DNA of 10,229 nucleotides from Gryganskiella cystojenkinii (taxonomy: Eukaryota; Mortierellomycota; Mortierellomycetes; Mortierellales; Mortierellaceae), in contig JAAAIG010000796.1 in the NCBI GenBank assembly GCA_015852425.1, forward strand, positions 1 to 10,229, in the 5' to 3' direction. Below are positions 1 through 10,229 of this stretch, one piece after another. Made by a program: the position numbers and the translations under genes. A model generated the notes under the pieces. The model was not told the origin of the DNA, made no database searches, and saw only the letters and a program-made list of their open reading frames with translations. How positions within the stretch are numbered: position 1 is the first letter of the stretch; each line of letters begins with the position of its first letter.

Positions 1-3295
<3,295 letters not shown>

Positions 3296-3363
3296 TGTAG
3301 CAGATGTGAAGTGTAGATGATGAGAAATGCGAGTAGAAAGAGGAATGAACCGTTGCAAGAAGA

Positions 3364-3371
3364 ATATATAT
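3364..3371 (-). promoter_or_regulatory. TATA-like element upstream of the PFK-2 gene
   Basis: ATATATAT, read on the minus strand within GGCATATATATTC, lies about 70 bases upstream of the ATG at 3295 and is followed by a CT-rich leader. That spacing is compatible with a TATA box and a short 5' UTR. No transcription start can be seen from sequence alone. Confidence 0.4.
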
Positions 3372-3535
3372 GCCAACTGGATGCGAATAGTAAGACAAGT
3401 AGGAGTAATGGAAAGAAAGGGATGAGGGTGATGGACAAGAAATAAAAAAAAGAGAAAAAAAGAGGAAAGAACTACTCAGGGACCGTGGAGCGGCTGTGAG
3501 TGGCCAGAAACAAAACCAACAATGGCGGATCACTC

Positions 3536-3540
3536 ATTGG
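3536..3540 (-). promoter_or_regulatory. CCAAT box upstream of the PFK-2 gene
   Basis: CCAAT on the minus strand lies about 240 bases upstream of the PFK-2 start, a usual distance for a HAP/CBC (NF-Y) site in fungi. A five-base motif occurs often by chance, so this is only a candidate. Confidence 0.25.
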
Positions 3541-3973
3541 ATTCATCGAGTCAGAGTAGTGACTGGTTTTTGCGTCTTTTTCAGTTTCTTTTTTTTTTTC
3601 GAAATTAGACTTCAATCGACGCACACCGCGACAAGGGAAGGAAGCAAGGTTGGATCCGACTGCATCCGTTCCGGGTGTGCCTGCTTGTCTTTTTTCTTTA
3701 CTTCATGACTTCCTTCTTTTCGTTCCTATTCTCCATCCGTTCCATTCCCAATCACTTTGAACTCGGTGGAGAACACATGACCGACCTCCGACGGTTTTCC
3801 TCCGCGCTACGGGGTCTACTTCTCCTCACACCACTATCTGCAGGTTGAAGAAACAAGGTCCGTGCCCGAGGCTTGTACCCATCGCCAGTTTCTCAAGACT
3901 GTCGCTCCTCCTCAACTCTTCAAAGAAAAAGTGGGTCGAGTTCTCACTGACAACCTAGTTTGCCTCTCCATCG

Positions 3974-3981
3974 ATCACGTG
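3974..3981. promoter_or_regulatory. Palindromic E-box ATCACGTG in the divergent promoter
   Basis: The octamer ATCACGTG matches the RTCACGTG consensus of fungal bHLH factors (Cbf1, Pho4 and SREBP/Tye7-type). It lies 248 bases upstream of the PLDc_N-like start and 679 bases upstream of the PFK-2 start. Some bHLH factors control glycolysis or lipid genes in fungi, which would suit either neighbour; that link is inference. Confidence 0.3.
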
Positions 3982-4228
3982 CGACGGAACTGAGACGAGA
4001 AACGCACAGACGCCCCCTTCTCTTTTCGGCATTGTGTTCGTCCAGTTCTTGATCACGCTTTTTTCCCAGCTGGTCAGTTCTCTTGGCATCCTGCTCTCTT
4101 CGTACTTAATCTCCAACAACCCTTTTTCCTTTTTCCTTTTTGTTACCTTCTTTTACTCACATTTCCTCTCACGGCCTCCTCAAGTTCTCACTCTCATCCC
4201 TCCTTTTACAGCCACCATCGAAACAACC

Positions 4229-4526
4229 ATGTCTCCTATCGATCCCGGTCTCTACTACTCGGGCTCTGTTATAAGTGTCTTGATCTTTGTCCTTGATCTC
4301 TATGCTGTCATCCAGGTCCTTCAGTCCAACCGTCCTTTTTCTTCAAAGATCCTCTGGAGTCTGCTCATCTTTCTCTGTCCCGTCGTTGGTCTGATTATCT
4401 ATTTGTATGTTGTTATTTTTTTGTTAGTTCTTTAACTCTTCATCCTTCTTCCTGGTCATTGTTTTTCGGCGATCTCTTGGAATTTAAAAAACATGCTAAC
4501 ACGACAGCTTCTCATTAACCAAATAG
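4229..4526 (+). CDS. Small PLDc_N-type membrane protein (64 aa, 2 exons)
   Basis: Exon 1 is 4229-4404 and exon 2 is 4508-4526, with the 103-nt intron splitting codon 59 (TT/C). The intron has donor GTATGT, acceptor ACAG and a near-perfect branch site TGCTAACA just upstream. The protein has a short polar N-terminus, a first hydrophobic helix at about 13-31 and a second at about 42-60 with the signature W-x7-P-V-V-G-L-I-I-Y, ending SLTK. The hairpin spacing, including DLYAVIQVLQ before a basic loop (NRPFSSK), matches the PLDc_N family (PF13396), the membrane anchor of cardiolipin synthases and phospholipase D-like nucleases. Here no HKD catalytic domain follows, so it is probably a stand-alone membrane protein of unknown role. 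The start has a good context (ACAACCATGT). The open frame upstream of it has no ATG back to 4034. Intron retention would give a different 68-residue protein. Confidence 0.8.
4405..4507 (+). other. Intron of the PLDc_N-like gene
   Basis: The donor is GTATGT, the branch-site candidate is GCTAAC at 4495-4500, and the acceptor is ACAG at 4504-4507. It is the only one of 13 inferred introns in this window ending CAG rather than TAG. Splicing replaces a read-through tail with the short ending FFSLTK. Confidence 0.75.
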
Positions 4527-4742
4527 CCTCGTGGCTGACCGAGAACGGCGCCGACTTCGATACATCAGCATTCCTTAGAAAAGCACGGTGTTCACACATA
4601 CTCCACGATGATAGTAAATCAGGGAGAGCATACATACATAGGTCATAAAAGTCATTATCTCTATTTTTTTTTTCTGTTTCTACGGGATACGTTTTTTTTT
4701 TGTTTGATCATTAAATAGTTTCCTCTTGTCCCTTCCTGGTCA
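4527..4742. other. Convergent 3' intergenic region
   Basis: These 216 bases lie between the stop of the rightward PLDc_N-like gene and the stop of the leftward septin-ankyrin gene. They are AT-rich with T runs (4663-4672 and 4693-4701) and must hold both 3' UTRs and polyadenylation sites, which may overlap. No canonical AATAAA was found on either strand. No gene is visible. Confidence 0.6.
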
Positions 4743-7700
4743 TCATGGTTTGCGACTAAAGAGATTGCTCATGGACGGCGCTGCGGCTCGCATGGTCTTG
4801 AGGTTGAATCGACTGGTATGTTTGGACTGCTGTGTGCCGCTGCTCTGAGGTGTCGAGATTGAAGAGGAGGAGCCAGTTCCATTCTCGGTACCTATTCGAA
4901 CGATTAATTGGCAAAATAAAATAAAAATAAGCATATTAATAACTTCCGTAAAAAAAATGTCCGTGATCGACTCGGGAACAAAAAGGGATGTAATATCGTC
5001 TTTACCTTCATAGTGAATAGAACTGGCCTTGCTGGAGGTCGCGCTATTGAGTGAGAGATCGAAGGTGTTGATCAGTCTCTAGTCTTCCATTACCCTCGAC
5101 ATAAAGAAAAAAGCGGTCCCCAAATCTTACTTTCCGTCGCCTCCTTTGTGCGTGTCCACGCTATGAACACTGGTCGAGTCCGTGATCTGACTCTGACTCT
5201 GGTTCTGCAACTGGCTCAGGCTGCGGTCATGCGTATGAAATCCACCACCACCCACTGAGGCTGCATGTCCCTGAATCGGTGATGGCTGCTGCTGCTGCTG
5301 CTGGTATTGTTGGTTCGGATTCAATAGTCGTTCCGCAAGATCCGATCGTCTCTTCTCGCCTTCCTTGCCTTGCCAACTCTTCAACAGTGTTTTCATGACC
5401 TTCTTGTCGGTATTCCGGGTTCGAGCCAAGGCATTGACGATACTCAGAGGTTCTGACGAGGCCAAGTCATGCTCCAGTAGATATTTCGCTGAATCCAGTT
5501 TGTTGAACAACGCCGCGACCTCCAAAGTATTCATCCCTTCCTTGTTCGGGATGTTGGTCTCTGCTCCGTTATCGAGCAGTAACTTGATCAAAGCCGGGTC
5601 ATCGTGTTTCATCAGCACGTTTTGAAGGACAGTATTTCCGTTCTCGTTCGCGAGGTTCACATTCGCGCCATATGAGATCAACAGACTCATCATCGCAAAC
5701 GGTCGAGACCCTTGCCACGCGGCTCGATGTAAGAGTGTTGATCGGGAGGTATTCCTTTGGTCCGGAGAGACACCGTTGTTCAGAAGCTTTTGGACAGTTG
5801 TAATATCGCCTAGCTCTGTTGCTTCCCAGATGTCGACCATCTGTTCGCCAGGCATCGACAAGAGTGCTGCCTGGTACAAGTCCGGGACTAGATAGGTAGT
5901 TCCGGGAGGTTGGTATCCTCCTGCCATAGCAAATGATCCATCTGGAGACAGTTGATGATATTGTTGTTGCTGTGGTTGTTGGTTGATGGCTGGTAGGGGC
6001 TTGTAATAGGAGTTTGGGATTTCGACTTTGAATTTCGAGCTAAAAAAATGATATCAAGGGGGAGAGGGGGTATTTTTTAGGGGGAGGGTGAGAAACGATT
6101 TTTTGTTCATCATCAACAAAAATTAAACAAACGCAGTGATTTCCAGGGATCTGTAAACTGAGCCTTTTTTTTAGAACGTACCCCTCGTTGCCTGCACCAC
6201 CGGGCGTTGCAAATTGTTGCCCCTGAGCGACAGCTTGAACCGTATTCACCTTGTCGTCCATGATGATATTTGGTCGATCCGAAGGGTCGACGGACATCCC
6301 TGTCGTCTCATGGATAAGCGACAATCGAGCCTGGGCTGCCAACAGCGTCGGTGACATGTACAAGGATTCAGTTCCGTACGAGGGCTTGGTCGAGAGTTCC
6401 TGAACTGGAGAAGAAACATTGATCGAAGTATCCTTGTAAGACGTGTACAGACTGTTGAACTGAGCCTCGTATTCCCGATCGTCTGCCAAGGCGCCTTCCA
6501 GTGCTGTTAGTTCCGTTGGACGAGTGTCTGCTGCCAATGACGATGCAAGATCTGGACGGCTGACTTTAGCGATGACTTGGCGTTCGCCCCAGACTTTTTC
6601 CGCCACGGTGGTAGGAGGTTTGGCAGATGGACCAAATGCTCTTCTATTAGCTCACAAAAAATTCGCATGTGAGATAAAGACTCATGTTCGATCAACTCAT
6701 ATTTATCTTAACGGATTAACGATTTCGATCGGGAAAAACTTTCAGTCAACAACAAGCAAAGACGTCAACAACTTGTGTTTGTTTACCTCCACTCGACGAC
6801 CTTTCGAGCGGCCTCTTCCTGAGAGTGTCTAAACTGCTCATAAACACACAGCTTGATCAAGTGTCCCAACTCACTCTGGACCAACCGACCTTCCTCATCT
6901 CTTCGAGTGCTCACAGCAAAAGGAACCGCGCCCCTTTGATGATTGTTCGCCATGGTCTCGACAGTTTCCATATCCATGCCAAAGGTATGGAATTGAATCT
7001 CGTTGAGTTTGAGTTGTCGGATCATTCTCCGCTTAAGAATCCACAGTTCTCTTGACGAGACTGTGTCAGCCTTGGTTATGATGGGGACCAGGTTCACGCG
7101 TTCGTGGATCAGTTTCATATACAAAATGTCGATGGGCTTGAGTTCGTAAAGAACAAAATAGAAGGCAACGGTCGGTAGCGTATGAGCACGGGCACCGGCC
7201 ATGAGGAACCAGGCCAGTTGCGCAGAAGCGATCGTGGGAGAGAAGATGGAAGTGGTCGTGATCAGGTGGTGGTTGAGATAGTCATCTGTCATGGAGAGGA
7301 CCGAGGAAGGGTTGGTGGTTGAGGAATAGCCGGGAAGGGTGACGAACCACAGATCTCTACTAGGGGTCTGGACCTTTGGTGGCATTAAACCGAGAGGATC
7401 ATCCAAGGGTAATGATGCAGAGGTGCTGTTCTCTCCGGTTGCTCCTGTTCCTATTTCTGTTCCTGCTCTTGCTCTTGCTCCTGCTCCTGCTCCTACTCCT
7501 GAGTCACCAATGACAGGTGCGGTTTGAACGTGTACTGTTGGTAAGGAGAAGGACTGAGGAGAAGCAGAGGAGACGGTGTTGGGCTGGGGAAAATGCTCCT
7601 CGAGGGACACGTTTGAGTTTATGCCCTCGAGTGTAGAGATGAATGTGTCGATGAATGCGCTTCTTCCCACGCCGACATCTCCGAGCAAGAGGAATCGAAG

Positions 7701-7880
7701 AGAGGCTGCGGTGGTGGATGTCTGATCGTTACCGCTTGAAGCTAATTGGGGAAATGCAAAGTCCAAAGAACCAATTAGGAGGGGAAAAAAGGCAAAGTAT
7801 TCCATTGGCGCCTGTGCCACACTGTGTGGAAGAGTTTCTCAAAAGTCAATACCAAAAGGATCAAGTTTGGCAAGGGTCAT
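4743..7880 (-). CDS. Septin-like GTPase domain fused to ankyrin repeats (846 aa, 6 exons)
   Basis: Minus-strand exons are 7880-7853, 7741-6787, 6643-6182, 6039-5131, 5043-5006 and 4891-4743 (stop TGA). They total 2541 nt with all five junctions in phase. Residues about 24-330 form a septin-like P-loop GTPase domain. G1 is GDVGVGRS (30-37), with Arg where the usual Lys sits. The G3 position reads TLPG (144-147), lacking the Asp of DxxG. G4 TKAD (232-235) is intact, preceded by KPIDILYMKLIHERVN, which resembles septins closely. A Gly/Ala/Arg repeat (91-110) sits between G1 and G3. Residues 329-545 are a linker with Gln-rich parts. Residues about 549-705 hold four to five ankyrin repeats (for example LLISYGANVNLANENGNT, LLLDNGAETNIPNKEG). 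The tail is Gln/Ser-rich and ends basic. Septins form filaments at the cortex and division sites; here a scaffold or pseudo-GTPase role is inference. An alternative is two adjacent genes, with the second starting at Met520 (5927), but the continuous phased linker argues for one. Confidence 0.8.
5006..5043 (-). other. 38-nt exon 5 of the septin-ankyrin gene
   Basis: This short exon lies between acceptor CAATAG and donor GTAAAG. It joins phase 2 on its left (AA/C, Asn785) to phase 1 on its right (G/GT, Gly798), encoding mostly ATSSKASSIHYE. The reading would otherwise stop at TAA (5129-5127) if the preceding intron were retained, giving a slightly shorter protein that lacks the last 61 residues. 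Confidence 0.65.
5286..5303 (-). repeat. CAG trinucleotide run encoding poly-Gln
   Basis: Six CAG codons in the sense strand lie inside a Gln-rich stretch (NQQYQQQQQQPS) just after the ankyrin repeats of the septin-ankyrin protein. A second Gln-rich patch (QQPQQQQ) lies before the ankyrin block at about 5955-5985. Such runs commonly vary in length between strains. Confidence 0.8.
7441..7500 (-). repeat. Ten imperfect hexanucleotide units (consensus GYTCYT on plus strand) inside the GTPase domain
   Basis: On the plus strand the 60 bases divide exactly into ten 6-base units such as GCTCCT, GTTCCT and GCTCTT. In the sense strand they encode an alternating GA/GV/RA/GT dipeptide tract, residues 91-110 of the septin-ankyrin protein, between the G1 loop and the G3 position. 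The tract is probably a disordered insert produced by slippage. Confidence 0.85.
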
Positions 7881-8149
7881 GATGAGGGGAGTGGAGAGTA
7901 AGGCGTGATGGGGAATGAAATAAAGGAAGGAGAAAGAGGGTGAATTTCAACGAAGACCAATGGAGTGAAAGCGAAATGGAAAGCAAAAAATAGTCGAACA
8001 ACGCCCACAGAAAAAAGAGGGGGAAGGAAGTAGGAAAAGGACAAGGGACGTAACAAATCAGCCCGTCCGAAAGGATGCTTTGAGAGGCTCTCTTCGTGCT
8101 GTGTCTGAACTAGCAAGGAATAGTGCATTTATCATCGAGACTATCAAAA

Positions 8150-8166
8150 ATTGGCTCTTTCCCAAT
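8150..8166. promoter_or_regulatory. Inverted CCAAT pair (ATTGG...CCAAT)
   Basis: ATTGG at 8150-8154 and CCAAT at 8162-8166 form an inverted pair separated by seven bases, 270-286 bases upstream of the septin-ankyrin ATG. The position suits a CCAAT-binding complex. Chance occurrence is possible. Confidence 0.35.
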
Positions 8167-8276
8167 TGATGACCCGAATGAGGCGAAGGGGTCCGGACTG
8201 ATGAAAAAGAGCATGGCAGCTTATTGTTATCTCTTTCGCTCATGTCCTAGAGAAACCCGGTTTGCTGTTCAAAGAG

Positions 8277-8294
8277 TTATCCTAGGATGATAAG
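8277..8294. promoter_or_regulatory. Palindromic pair of GATA sites
   Basis: TTATCCTAGGATGATAAG carries GATAA on both strands, about 400 bases upstream of the septin-ankyrin start. Paired GATA sites are the usual target form for fungal GATA factors (AreA/Nit2 or siderophore repressor type). One more TTATC lies at 8227-8231. The function is inferred from the motif only. Confidence 0.3.
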
Positions 8295-8364
8295 AGTGGA
8301 CGCGCGTCTTTTTTTTTATTTCAGTTCAGCAAAAAAAATAAAAAAAAGCTTCTCTTTGAACGAA

Positions 8365-8396
8365 AACGCGTTTCATCTCTGATGACCAACGCGTTT
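8365..8396. promoter_or_regulatory. Two ACGCGT (MCB-type) boxes 17 bases apart
   Basis: ACGCGT occurs at 8366-8371 and 8389-8394, both inside the longer shared string AACGCGTTT, with ACGCGCGT nearby at 8300-8307. ACGCGT is the MluI cell-cycle box bound by MBF in yeasts to drive G1/S genes. The pair lies about 490-510 bases upstream of the septin-ankyrin start. A third, isolated copy at 9590-9595 is what chance would give. Confidence 0.35.
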
Positions 8397-8399
8397 GTT

Positions 8400-10060
8400 C
8401 ATTGTCAATAACTGAAAAAGAATGGATTGCCCCTGCAGAGTCCTGAGAGACAAAGCATCCCTCCAATAGGACACAGAGAACCAGCAGGCAGAGTGGCGAG
8501 GATGGGCGGATGGAGGACCCAGGACCAACAAGGACCACAGGCATTGCAGGAAAGAAGGGGATAGTATGCAGCAGCAAACGTAAAAAGCAAAGCTGGCTTG
8601 AATATATTTTGTGAAGCGTTGCACAAGTTTTTTTTTGGGCAAAACAAAAAAAAGTTTTTGTTCAAAGAATGTCAGCCCCTTCAACAAAGGAAGTGCAGCA
8701 GTGGTGGAGAAATGAAGAACGGAGAAAAAAATACATAATGCAATTTGCAATAGTGAACTGAACACGAAGAACTTTCAACAGAGCAAAATCCATGGGTAGG
8801 GCAACACAAAAAAAAATCGATAGCCTTGAAAGGTGGTTGAGCATCGAATGAGGGATAGGGTTACGAATGACATAGTCGCCAAAGCAGTGAAAAAATTACA
8901 ATAGTGACTGACAAAAAGAAAAACAACAGGATGGACAGCATTGGAGGCTGCTTGAATGGTTTATCTCTACATCGGAAGACCATGGGCCATAGTCATGTTT
9001 TTTTTATTTTTTCTTTTGTTTGTCTCTCCAACACTTTCTTTTTGGCACTCCTACCTTTCATTTCTGCAATTCTATCTCGTCTCTACATATACCCACACAA
9101 ACTACACCCTGCACTGACTGCGTATGCACAAGATCGAAATATAAACATCCGCACTTGGCAAAGCAAACGCAAAACAAGGTAAATATCCCGCTTGGCGACT
9201 TTTTCTTCAGCAAAGGTCAAACGTGGGCAAGCAAGAGCATAACAGCAATGTCTCCCAGTGACGCTGCTCTCAGATAAACAAAATGGACAGTGAGGCTGCT
9301 GGGATCAGCTGCATTCCGGCTAAGAATGAGAGGGTTAATGCCAGTAGCTGCTTCGCAAATGTCGAAGTGTTGAGCGATTTTGAAATGGGGGGTCCTGTCT
9401 GATGAGAATGGGCGGACATTAGAAACACAAGCACAACACAAAGGCAAGAAGGGAAATCAGATTCGAGAATCAGTGTGCTGATCAAAAAAAGAATCAAAGA
9501 CAAAAAAATAGAAACAAGAGAAAATGATATTGAGTAGGAAATGAACGAGGAACCAGATGAACCGCACGCAACACATATATTACAGACGAACGCGTGGAGT
9601 TTCTTTGTGTCTCGTCTCTGCGTTCGTGTAAGAACCGGGAAAAGGCAACAGAATGAGACAGTGTGCAGAGAAAAAGTGAGACAGCAACAGAGAGAGAGAC
9701 AGGTCCAGACAGGCGGCGGGTGTTTAGTCAGTGCACCGACCTAGCTGACAGAGAGCGACGTTGTCTGTTTATGGGATTGTTGGATAAGCGACGGGCAAAA
9801 TGCCAAAAAGCACACACAAAAAAACAAATTAGCTACTGTCATACAAGGTGTCGAGCTGCAAGTGTGTGGTTCCTTCGCGCCCTCCTGGGTCGGGGTCGGG
9901 AACAAGGGGCATGTGTCTCTCTGTTCACTCCCCCTAGTCAAGACCGAGAGACAACCTTTGAGTGTTTCCCTGTTGCTTTTTCAACGGTCGCAGCCATGGC
10001 GAAGCTCCCCGATCGAAGCCCAAAAGCGAAAAACAACAAAAAAACAAACTGAAAAAAACA
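8400..10060. other. Region without a convincing gene
   Basis: About 1.66 kb with frequent stops in all frames and many A or T runs of 7-9. It is purine-rich on the plus strand in several blocks (8480-8600, 9400-9540, 9640-9720). The open frames present are low-complexity and show no family resemblance. I saw no tRNA, repeat array or transposon end. It may be distal promoter of the leftward gene, UTR of a gene to the right, or plain intergenic DNA. Confidence 0.5.
9270..9419 (-). CDS. Candidate 49-residue ORF with a hydrophobic C-terminal half (doubtful)
   Basis: An ATG at 9419 opens a 49-codon frame ending TGA at 9270. The N-terminal 20 residues are polar (starting MSAHSHQTGPP). The remainder is hydrophobic, from about FAKQLLALTLSFLAG to the end, and could form one membrane helix. 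A CT-rich stretch precedes the ATG, as for real genes here, but the -3 base is C, not A. No family is recognised. It may well be a chance ORF, and no splice partner was found. Confidence 0.15.
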   Translation of the reverse strand: MSAHSHQTGPPISKSLNTSTFAKQLLALTLSFLAGMQLIPAASLSILFI

Positions 10061-10229
10061 AAAAACAAAGCAAAACCAGCAGCGTAGGACACAAAAAAAA
10101 CCACATTGGCCTTTTGCTTGTCCCCTTGCCTTTATCCACTCTCTTCTTTTTCAGTTTCCCCATTTCTCCCTATTGTCGAACCTTCCCTTCAACCCTTTCG
10201 TATTCCTGCACCATTTTTTTTTTTTTTTT
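10061..10229 (+). promoter_or_regulatory. Pyrimidine-rich leader-like sequence at the right edge
   Basis: From about 10105 the plus strand becomes strongly CT-rich (for example CTCTCTTCTTTTTCAG) and ends in 16 T (10214-10229). The other two promoter regions in this window show the same CT enrichment just before their start codons. This suggests a plus-strand gene starting beyond the edge. The T run could also mark an assembly break. No start codon is visible. Confidence 0.35.

Larger units (their letters stand above)
3296..4228. promoter_or_regulatory. Divergent intergenic region shared by the PFK-2 gene (left) and the PLDc_N-like gene (right)
   Basis: These 933 bases separate the two start codons and contain no convincing gene. 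Bases 3300-3480 are purine-rich on the plus strand, so they are pyrimidine-rich in the sense of the leftward gene. Bases 3700-4210 are pyrimidine-rich in the sense of the rightward gene. This mirror arrangement fits two leaders firing outward. A TATA-like element, a CCAAT box and an E-box are listed separately. A 23-codon ORF (3777-3848) sits upstream of the rightward gene. Confidence 0.7.
7881..8400 (-). promoter_or_regulatory. Promoter and 5' leader of the septin-ankyrin gene
   Basis: The plus strand is strongly purine-rich from 7880 to 8050, so the leader of the leftward gene is CT-rich, as for the other genes here. Further upstream come an inverted CCAAT pair, GATA sites and ACGCGT boxes (listed separately). 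No TATA box is convincing. An open frame across 8128-7877 is low-complexity and is taken as leader, not a gene. Confidence 0.55.

Noticed and set aside
3472..3546. 24-codon minus-strand ORF upstream of the PFK-2 start as a uORF
   Set aside because: It lies upstream of the TATA-like element at 3364-3371, so it is probably not in the transcript, and it is short and unremarkable.
7742..7820. N-terminal start of the septin-like protein by reading upstream in the same frame to 7820
   Set aside because: That start would be GTG and the added residues are intron sequence. A donor GTATTG at 7852 and acceptor ATTAG give a phased exon with an ATG at 7880.
7877..8128. 83-codon minus-strand ORF
   Set aside because: Low-complexity Ser/Phe/Pro translation of a CT-rich leader; no family resemblance.
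8326..8765. Overlapping minus-strand ORFs of 83-130 codons
   Set aside because: Cys/Phe/Leu-rich translations of AT- and CT-rich DNA that overlap in different frames. No domain pattern and no coherent splice chain was found.
8811..9010. Runs of A and T as possible transposon or retroelement poly-A tails
   Set aside because: Similar runs are scattered throughout non-coding parts of the window, and no target-site duplications or element ORFs accompany them.
9541..10052. Plus-strand ORFs of 67 and 129 codons
   Set aside because: Arg/Gln/Lys-rich translation of purine-rich DNA, overlapping each other in different frames, with no recognisable motif.

Overview
The window looks like nuclear DNA of a filamentous fungus, most likely an early-diverging lineage such as Mortierellomycota or Mucoromycota. 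This rests on intron-rich genes with short GTA...TAG introns (about 90-240 nt apart from two longer 5' ones), pyrimidine-rich leaders, frequent A/T homopolymers in non-coding DNA, and fungal-style protein families. The taxon is inferred from style; no database comparison was possible. I found no CRISPR array, rRNA, tRNA or transposon.

Three genes can be reconstructed exon by exon with all splice phases agreeing. (1) Positions 1-3295, minus strand: a bifunctional 6-phosphofructo-2-kinase/fructose-2,6-bisphosphatase with eight visible exons, including a 16-nt coding first exon and a 20-nt micro-exon; its C-terminal tail runs off the left edge. (2) Positions 4229-4526, plus strand: a 64-residue two-helix membrane protein made only of a PLDc_N-type (phospholipase D/cardiolipin synthase N-terminal) segment, in two exons. 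(3) Positions 4743-7880, minus strand: an 846-residue protein in six exons that joins a degenerate septin-like GTPase domain to an ankyrin-repeat block.

Genes 1 and 2 are divergent and share a 933-bp intergenic region (3296-4228) with a TATA-like element, a CCAAT box and an ATCACGTG E-box. Genes 2 and 3 converge, with 216 bp between their stop codons. Upstream of gene 3 lie an inverted CCAAT pair, a palindromic pair of GATA sites and two closely spaced ACGCGT boxes. From about 8400 to the right edge I see no convincing gene, only one weak 49-codon ORF. The last 170 bases are pyrimidine-rich, like the leader of a plus-strand gene beyond the edge, and end in a run of 16 T.

Functionally the window mixes a central regulator of glycolytic flux, a tiny membrane protein and a probable cytoskeletal or scaffold protein. 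The only link visible among them is the shared promoter region of genes 1 and 2. The septin-ankyrin fusion, with altered nucleotide-binding motifs, is the item most worth following up.
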